Origin: Actinomadura macra NBRC 14102
GTDB taxonomy: Bacteria; Actinomycetota; Actinomycetes; Streptosporangiales; Streptosporangiaceae
Direction: 5' to 3'
DNA: 64,000 nt
NCBI RefSeq assembly: GCF_001552215.1
Contig: NZ_BCQT01000004.1
Span: 124,001 to 188,000, forward strand
A program made the position numbers and the translations under genes. The notes under the pieces were generated by a model, which worked only from the letters and a program-made list of their open reading frames with translations, was not told the origin of the DNA and did no database searches. Numbering within the stretch: the stretch's first letter is position 1; every line of letters starts with the position of its first letter. Of the stretch, positions 58,713 to 64,000 are shown piece by piece.

Positions 58713-59519
58713 GTGCGCGTCGACACGACCGGAAAAATCTCCCTCGACCACATCTACACGCGGCCCGACCCCCGCTCCTACTTCAGCACGCTGCGTGAGC
58801 TCGACTACAACATTCCCGAACTAGCCAAGCCGCACTTCTCCCGACTCATCACCGAATACCGGGATGCCTACGGCACTGCGGCGCCGAGCGTTCTGGATAT
58901 CGGCTGCTCCTACGGTATCAATGCGGCCTTGCTCAAATACGACGCGACCATGGCTCAGCTGTACGATCGCTACAGTGGCCCGGACGCGCAAGGGCAGACG
59001 CGCGGCACCCTACTGGCCCGCGACCGGGAGCTGGTCCGTTCCGGTGAACCTGCGAATCACGTCCGTTTCCTCGGCTTGGACGCCTCGGACAACGCCCTTT
59101 CCTACGCCATCGAGGCCGGATTCCTGGACGGCGCCGTCCACGCGGATCTGGAGGACGGTGAACCGACCGACACACAACGCCAACAGCTCGCCGAGACCGA
59201 TCTCGTCATCTCCACCGGTTGTCTCGGGTACGTCACGGAGAAGACCATTTCCCGCATCATCGAGGCACATGGCACGCGGCGGCCGTGGATGGCGCATTTC
59301 GTTCTGCGCATGTTCCCGTTCGCCCCGATCGCCGAGTGCCTCGCCGGGGCGGGATACCGGACCGTCCGCCGCGACGGGTTCTTCCGGCAACGCCGGTTCG
59401 CCACCCCGGAGGAGCAATCGCTCGTCCTGGACCGGCTATCGGACGTCGGCGTCGATCCGCAAGGTCTGGAGACCGGCGGCTGGCTCTACGCGCAGCTCTA
59501 TATTTCGCGGCCCGGCTGA
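58713..59519 (+). CDS. Class I SAM-dependent methyltransferase
   Basis: 268 residues. SVLDIGCSYGINAALLK (59-75) is the SAM loop, RFLGLDASDNALSYAIEAGF the acidic strand end and DLVISTGCLGYVTEKTISRI the catalytic-side strand. The N-terminus DHIYTRPDPRSYFSTLRELD is unusual and shared by methyltransferases that sit beside 2OG oxygenases. GTG 58713 has AAGGAACGCGACC upstream. It begins 70 bases after the oxygenase stop. The substrate may be an amine that becomes a betaine; that is inference from the neighbours. Confidence 0.82.
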   Translation: MRVDTTGKISLDHIYTRPDPRSYFSTLRELDYNIPELAKPHFSRLITEYRDAYGTAAPSVLDIGCSYGINAALLKYDATMAQLYDRYSGPDAQGQTRGTLLARDRELVRSGEPANHVRFLGLDASDNALSYAIEAGFLDGAVHADLEDGEPTDTQRQQLAETDLVISTGCLGYVTEKTISRIIEAHGTRRPWMAHFVLRMFPFAPIAECLAGAGYRTVRRDGFFRQRRFATPEEQSLVLDRLSDVGVDPQGLETGGWLYAQLYISRPG

Positions 59520-59555
59520 AAGGCCGCACGGGAATCCCAGAGATCGAGGAACGCA

Positions 59556-61424
59556 GTGAACACCACCCGCAGCACCGGCGAGAACGCGGAGGAGAATGCC
59601 GGGAAGGCCGCCGGGGAGACCGCGAAGCGGCAGCCCTCTCCCCGCACCTTCGACAATGAGGACGGCCTGCCCCGCGTACCGTTGCCCACGCTCGACGCGA
59701 CCGGCGAGCGGTTCCTGGAGTGGTGTGCCCCGCTGCTGTCGGACGCCGGGCTGGAGCGGACGCGCGCCGCGCTGGCCTCGTTCCTGCGCCCGGACGGCCC
59801 TGGCCGCACTCTGCACGCCGCACTCGAACGCTACGACGCGAGCGAGGGAGTGCACAGCTGGCTCGACACCTTCTGGCCGTACCGGTACCTGGGCCGCCGC
59901 GACCGCATCGCGCTCAACGCGAACTTCTTCTTCCTCTTCGAGGACACCGGCGAGGGGCAGGTCGAGCGGGCCGCCGGGCTCATCGCCGGGGCGCTGGCCT
60001 ACAAGCTGCGGCTGGACGCGGAGGAGGTCCCGCCCATCGTCCAGCGGGGCCGGCCACTGTCGATGGAACAGAACCGGTTCCTGTTCTCGACGACGCGCAT
60101 CCCAGGCGCCGAGCAGGACACCGTGCGCGCGCCGTACTCGGTGGCCGAGCCGGGGCCGTCCACGGCCCGGCACATCCTGGTGTTCTTCCGCGGCAACATG
60201 ATCCGGATGGATGTGGTGGGCCCCGACGGGCGACCCCACACGCTCGACGAGCTCCAGGCCGGCCTGCGCACGATCATGAAGGCGGAGCCGGGGCTGGCAC
60301 CGTCCACCGGACACCTCACCACCAAGGCCCGCGCGGAGTGGGCGGCGAGCCGGGAGGCGCTCCTGTCCGTCCACCCCGCGAACAGGGCCGCCCTGGACGA
60401 GGTGGAGACGGCGCTCTTCTGCGTCAGCCTGGAGGACTTCGCGCCCGCCGGCATCCAGGAGGCGTGCGACCAGCTCCTGCACGGCGACAGCGCCGGCCGG
60501 TGGTTCGACAAGGCGGTGTCGCTGATCGTGTTCGGCGACGGCCGGGCCGGGATCAACGTGGAGCATTGCGAGCTGGACGGCACCACGATCCTCAGCTTCG
60601 TCGACACGGTCCTCGGCACGCCGGCCGAGCAACACTCCCGCGAGTCCGGCGCGCGCTCCCAGGGGCTGCCCGCGATCGAGCCGGTCGAGTTCGTCCTGGA
60701 CGATGGCCTGCGCGCCGACGTCCGGGACGCCGCCGCGTCCTTCGCCGCCTACGCCGCCGCGACCGCGACGCAGACCGTGGGGTTCGCCGACTTCGGTGCC
60801 GAGCGCGCCAAGGCGCTGGGCGTCTCCCCCGACGCGTTCGTGCAGATGGCCTACCAGCTCGCGCACAAGCGCGCGAAGGGCTTCACCGGCGCGACCTATG
60901 AGTCGATCGCCACCCGGCAGTACCGGAGCGGCCGGACCGAGGCGATGCGCGTCGTCACCCCGGAGGTGCTGCGCTTCGTGGCGGCCATGGACGACCCCGC
61001 GGCGGGGGCGGCCGATCGCGCGGCCGCCTTCCGTGCCGCCGCGCAGGCGCATGTCCGGCGGGCGAAGGAGTGCCAGGCCGGCGACGCGCCCGAGCAGCAT
61101 CTCTGGGAGCTCCAGCTGATCCAGCAGCGGCGGGGCGCGGAGCTCGGGGTGACCGGGCCGCTGCCGCTGTTCGACTCGCCCGGCTGGGTGACGATGCGCG
61201 ACGACTATCTGAGCACCAGCTCCGCACCGTCGGTCCATATCCGGTACTTCGGGTTCGGGTCGACCAGCGAGCAGTGCATCGGCGTCGCCTACGTCCTGCT
61301 GGCGGACAGCTTCAACGTCTACCTCAGCACCCCGGAGCCCGTCGCTGACGCGATGCACGTGTTCGCCCGCGAGCTGCGCGGGGCCATCCGGGAGTTGCAG
61401 GACCTTCTCGACCCGGGCCGGTGA
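59556..61424 (+). CDS. Choline/carnitine O-acyltransferase family enzyme
   Basis: 622 residues, normal length for the family, rare in bacteria. PRVPLPTLDATGERFLEWCA is the typical PxPxL opening; FWPYRYLGRRDRIALNANFF follows; the catalytic histidine is H337 in GINVEHCELDGT; KGFTGATYESIATRQYRSGR-TE and DYLSTSSAPS carry the substrate/CoA motifs (ETxSxRxGRTE and STS). The first ~30 residues are polar and low in complexity. It would move an acyl group between CoA and the hydroxyl of a carnitine- or choline-like molecule. GTG 59556 has GAGGAACGCA upstream and lies 36 bases after the methyltransferase. Confidence 0.9.
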   Translation: MNTTRSTGENAEENAGKAAGETAKRQPSPRTFDNEDGLPRVPLPTLDATGERFLEWCAPLLSDAGLERTRAALASFLRPDGPGRTLHAALERYDASEGVHSWLDTFWPYRYLGRRDRIALNANFFFLFEDTGEGQVERAAGLIAGALAYKLRLDAEEVPPIVQRGRPLSMEQNRFLFSTTRIPGAEQDTVRAPYSVAEPGPSTARHILVFFRGNMIRMDVVGPDGRPHTLDELQAGLRTIMKAEPGLAPSTGHLTTKARAEWAASREALLSVHPANRAALDEVETALFCVSLEDFAPAGIQEACDQLLHGDSAGRWFDKAVSLIVFGDGRAGINVEHCELDGTTILSFVDTVLGTPAEQHSRESGARSQGLPAIEPVEFVLDDGLRADVRDAAASFAAYAAATATQTVGFADFGAERAKALGVSPDAFVQMAYQLAHKRAKGFTGATYESIATRQYRSGRTEAMRVVTPEVLRFVAAMDDPAAGAADRAAAFRAAAQAHVRRAKECQAGDAPEQHLWELQLIQQRRGAELGVTGPLPLFDSPGWVTMRDDYLSTSSAPSVHIRYFGFGSTSEQCIGVAYVLLADSFNVYLSTPEPVADAMHVFARELRGAIRELQDLLDPGR

Positions 61425-61428
61425 AGGG

Positions 61429-62007
61429 TCAGCGTCCCGGACGGGCCGGGCGGTGCGTCCGCCCTGCCGGGTAGAGCCAGCGCCGGAACATCCGGCTCAG
61501 TCCCGGCATGACCAGCAGGGTGAGCAGCGGGACGATGATCACCGGGAAGGTGAGGGCGCGCAGCGCGAGCGGCCACGCCTGTGTCTGCGGGGCGACGAAC
61601 GCCTGGAGCACGATGCTGAGCGGGTAGACGGCACCGAACGTCACGATGATCATCTTGATCTTGGAGGGTGCCGGCACGGCCTCGCCCGGGAGGCTGAACC
61701 AGGTCTCCAGACCGCTCGTGCCGTGCCGGCGTTCCCGCGCGAGCCCGCCGAGCCGGTCGAGCCACTGCTTGCGCTCCGCGGAGTCCAGCCACCGGTCGAG
61801 CCGCTCCTGATCGGCGAAGTTCAGGACGGTGTAGTACCGGTGTCTGGACCCCTCGGCGCGCAGCCATGTCGCCCCCTCGTGACCCGAGTGCCGTTTCGCG
61901 GCCTGGTGGATGCCGTCCGCCCACTCCTCGAACTCGCGCTCGCGCCCTGGCTTGACGTCCCAGGTGAACACGACGGTCACGGGCTCGGATTCCTCAGTCT
62001 CGCCCAT
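61429..62007 (-). CDS. Antibiotic-biosynthesis-monooxygenase (ABM)-like membrane protein
   Basis: 192 residues. The N-terminal ~100 form an ABM ferredoxin-like module (VTVVFTWDVKPGREREFEEW, YTVLNFADQERLDRWLDSAE). Two transmembrane helices follow (IIVTFGAVYPLSIVLQAFVA, LTFPVIIVPLLTLLVMPGLS). This ABM plus two-helix layout is a known actinomycete family of unknown function. ATG 62007 has GAGAGAT upstream; ATG 62025 is possible. It converges on the acyltransferase with four bases between the stops. Confidence 0.85.
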   Translation of the reverse strand: MGETEESEPVTVVFTWDVKPGREREFEEWADGIHQAAKRHSGHEGATWLRAEGSRHRYYTVLNFADQERLDRWLDSAERKQWLDRLGGLARERRHGTSGLETWFSLPGEAVPAPSKIKMIIVTFGAVYPLSIVLQAFVAPQTQAWPLALRALTFPVIIVPLLTLLVMPGLSRMFRRWLYPAGRTHRPARPGR

Positions 62008-62054
62008 ACCGGATCTCTCACCCATAACGCCTTACCCATGCATGGACGGGACGC

Positions 62055-63293
62055 TCAAGCGGCGGACAGCGCCTCGGTGGGGCTGAGCCGGGACGCGCGG
62101 ATCGCCGGGTAGAGCCCCGCCACCGCACCGATGATCAAGGTGGCGGCGATGCCGCCGAGGACGGCCCACAAGGGAATGACGACCGGCCAGCCCTGGGTGA
62201 GGGCATAGACGCCGGTGACCAGAGCCCCGAGCAGAGCGCCGCCCACACCGCCCAGCGATGACAGCAGCAGCGACTCCGCGAGGAACTGCGTGCGGACCTG
62301 CCCGCGCGTCGCGCCCAGCGACCGGCGCAGGCCGATCTCCGAGCGACGCTCCAGGACCGAGATGACCATCGTGTTGGCCACCCCGACTCCGCCGACTAGC
62401 AGCGCCACGGCGCCGAGCCCGAGCAGCAGGCCGGTGAACGCCTCGCCCGCCGCCTTCCGCGCCGCCAGCGCGTCGGACGGCCGCGACACCTCCACCTCGT
62501 TCGGCGCCGCCGGGTTGACGGTCGCGCCGAGCACGCTCTGGACCTGCTCGACGCTCGCGTCCCGCGACCGTGTGTAGATGGTCGTCGGATGCCCGTCGAA
62601 GCCGAGCCGGGTCTTCGCCGCCGGCCAGCCGACCAGCGCGGCGACGTCCAGCTCGGGGGCCAGCGGAGCCGGCTTGAGGATGCCGACGACGGTGAACCAC
62701 CGGCCGCCGATGAGCACCTGGACGTCCGGTCCCGCGTGGCCGATCCCGAGCCGCTCCGCCGCGGACGAGCCGAGCACCGTCGCCGGGAAGCTGCTCGTCG
62801 CCGCGTTCAGCCAGGTCCCGCTGCGCAGCGCGGCGCCGGTGGCGGCGCGCAGGTCGACGCGGGCAGCGTAGGTGGCGATGCCGTTGGTGTCCGTCTCGGG
62901 CATCCTGCCCGTCCGGTAGACCTTGGCCTTGTCCACCAGCCCGACCGCCGAGACCTCCCGCACCGGAGCGATGCGTCCGACCATGTCCTCCGCTTCGAGG
63001 GGGAGCTCGGCCTTCTCGCCGGTCAGGGTGTTGCCGGGCGCGACGGTCAGCAGGTTGGTGCCGAGCGCGGCGAGCGCGCGGTCCAGGTCGGCGCGCGAGG
63101 ACGAGGAGACGCCGACCACCGCGACCATCGCCGCGATCCCGATCGCGATGCCGAGCGCGGACAGGAAGGCCCGCAGCGGGCGGGTGCGCAGCCCCACCGC
63201 GCCGACCTTGAGCACGTCGCGGGGCCACAACCGGGCCGGGCGCAGTGCGCCGCCGCCCGCCGGGGCGGACGGGACCGGGGTCGCCGCCATCAC
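62055..63293 (-). CDS. MacB/FtsX-type ABC transporter permease
   Basis: 412 residues. One transmembrane helix near residue 45 ([20 protein letters not shown]), a ~220-residue periplasmic-type domain (MacB-PCD) with [11 protein letters not shown] and [16 protein letters not shown], then three helices of the FtsX domain ([60 protein letters not shown]). The start GTG 63293 overlaps the ATPase stop (GTGATG). With the ATPase and adaptor it makes a tripartite-like exporter or a stress-sensing transporter. Confidence 0.92.
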   Translation of the reverse strand: MMAATPVPSAPAGGGALRPARLWPRDVLKVGAVGLRTRPLRAFLSALGIAIGIAAMVAVVGVSSSSRADLDRALAALGTNLLTVAPGNTLTGEKAELPLEAEDMVGRIAPVREVSAVGLVDKAKVYRTGRMPETDTNGIATYAARVDLRAATGAALRSGTWLNAATSSFPATVLGSSAAERLGIGHAGPDVQVLIGGRWFTVVGILKPAPLAPELDVAALVGWPAAKTRLGFDGHPTTIYTRSRDASVEQVQSVLGATVNPAAPNEVEVSRPSDALAARKAAGEAFTGLLLGLGAVALLVGGVGVANTMVISVLERRSEIGLRRSLGATRGQVRTQFLAESLLLSSLGGVGGALLGALVTGVYALTQGWPVVIPLWAVLGGIAATLIIGAVAGLYPAIRASRLSPTEALSAA

Positions 63294-63967
63294 CGCACCT
63301 CGATCAGCGCGGAGTCGGAGACCACCAGGCCGTCCTTCATCCGGACCTGGCGGGGCAGGCTCGCGGCGATCTCCCGGTCATGCGTGATGATCACGACGGT
63401 GGTGCCGGCGGCGTGCAGCTCGCGCAGCAGCGCCATCACCCCGTCCCCCGACACCGAGTCCAGGGCGCCGGTCGGCTCGTCGGCGAGCACCAGCCGGGGC
63501 TCTCCCGCGACGGCGCGGGCGATGGCGACGCGCTGCCGCTCGCCGCCCGACAGCTCGTGCGGCTCGTGGCCCATCCGGTGGCCGAGCCCGACCCGGTCCA
63601 GCGCCTCGGCGGCGCGGCGCCGCCGCACCGCCGACCGCAGCCCGGAGTACAGGAGCCCGTCGGCGACGTTGTCCAGCGCCCGCGTGCCCGGCGCCAGATG
63701 GAACTGCTGGAACACGAACCCGATACGGCTCGCGCGCAGCGCCGACAGCTTCGCGTCGGAGAGCCTCCCCACGTCGTGCCCGTCGATGTGGACCTCGCCG
63801 GACGTCGGCCGGTCCAGGGTGCCGAGGACGTTGAGCATCGTCGACTTGCCCGAGCCGGACGGCCCCACGATCGCGACCAGCTCCCCCGGCTCGACGTGCA
63901 GCGACACGCCCGCGAGCGCGTGGACGCCGCCCGGGTACAGCTTCGTCACCTCCCGCAGTCTGATCAT
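63290..63967 (-). CDS. MacB/LolD-type ABC transporter ATP-binding protein
   Basis: 225 residues, complete: Walker [11 protein letters not shown]-loop [17 protein letters not shown], signature [18 protein letters not shown], Walker [14 protein letters not shown] and the switch histidine in IITHDREIA. Family membership is clear from the length and the HLxxxxTxxxNV segment. Its ATG at 63967 overlaps the stop of the adaptor gene, and its stop overlaps the permease start. Confidence 0.95.
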   Translation of the reverse strand: MIRLREVTKLYPGGVHALAGVSLHVEPGELVAIVGPSGSGKSTMLNVLGTLDRPTSGEVHIDGHDVGRLSDAKLSALRASRIGFVFQQFHLAPGTRALDNVADGLLYSGLRSAVRRRRAAEALDRVGLGHRMGHEPHELSGGERQRVAIARAVAGEPRLVLADEPTGALDSVSGDGVMALLRELHAAGTTVVIITHDREIAASLPRQVRMKDGLVVSDSALIEVR

Positions 63968-64000
63968 TTCGGTATCCCCACGACCGTGCCCTCGGCGATC
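63964..64000 (-). CDS. Last codons of an efflux adaptor (HlyD-like) gene
   Basis: Only [10 protein letters not shown] and the stop are inside the window, overlapping the ATPase ATG (ATGA). GLAEGTxVxxP is the usual end of periplasmic adaptor subunits that precede MacB-type ATPases in actinomycetes; the call rests on this and on position. Confidence 0.55.
   Translation of the reverse strand, partial: IAEGTVVGIPK

Noticed and set aside
59436..61358. 640-residue reverse-strand open frame opposite the carnitine-type acyltransferase
   Set aside because: Antisense artefact of high GC; the plus strand has the catalytic His and STS motifs.

Overview
The window is very GC-rich DNA with dense coding, GTG starts, ATGA/GTGA stop-start overlaps and actinomycete families (DUF5954, DUF574 methyltransferase, MmyB-like and DUF5753 XRE regulators, an AfsR/SARP regulator, an F420-dependent LLM oxidoreductase). 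It looks like a chromosomal stretch of a filamentous actinomycete, most likely Actinomadura or another Thermomonosporaceae; the genus is an inference from gene content only.

Layout. (1) 1-12.7 kb is a surface-polysaccharide locus: two GT-B and two GT-A glycosyltransferases, a DegT aminotransferase, an NAD epimerase, a Gfo/Idh/MocA dehydrogenase and a hexapeptide acyltransferase. The dehydrogenase, aminotransferase and acyltransferase together resemble the WlbA/WlbC/WlbB route to a 3-acetamido sugar. A giant secreted protein with four DUF4082 modules is embedded in the locus. (2) 12.9-27 kb is an accessory region: DUF5954, two paralogous HTH/sensor genes (one frameshifted), a GNAT, an asparagine-synthetase-like enzyme with a 65-residue peptide gene in front of it, scattered CRISPR-like repeats, a broken PIN toxin with its HTH partner, an IS3 remnant, a decayed Cas2-like gene, and a PPOX/VOC pair divergent from a CGNR regulator. 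(3) 27-35.5 kb holds an MmyB-type regulator, an MFS remnant, a DUF574 methyltransferase, a cupin, a secreted quinoprotein-like propeller, a LytTR regulator and a secreted carboxylesterase. (4) 35.9-44.5 kb is a regulator island: an NB-ARC/TPR protein and a full SARP regulator flank three coupled genes, two of them GT-B-like paralogues. (5) 44.7-52 kb has a tiny secreted peptide, an orphan response regulator, a DUF5753 regulator, a broken SLOG-like gene, a VOC protein, an antigen-85-like esterase, an LLM oxidoreductase and a ferritin-like protein. (6) 52.1-54.2 kb is a compact cassette of two related small peptides followed by an M50 membrane metalloprotease. (7) 54.2-57.4 kb has a PP2C phosphatase and a Ser/Thr kinase. 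(8) 57.7-61.4 kb is an operon of a 2OG oxygenase, a methyltransferase and a carnitine-type acyltransferase. (9) 61.4-64 kb is an ABM membrane protein and a MacB-type ABC exporter running off the edge.

The best candidates for something undescribed are the two-peptide/M50 cassette (52.1-54.2 kb), the asparagine-synthetase/peptide pair (16.6-18.5 kb), the oxygenase-methyltransferase-acyltransferase operon (57.7-61.4 kb), and the remains of a CRISPR-Cas locus spread over 16-26 kb. No tRNA, rRNA, complete insertion sequence or replication origin was seen.
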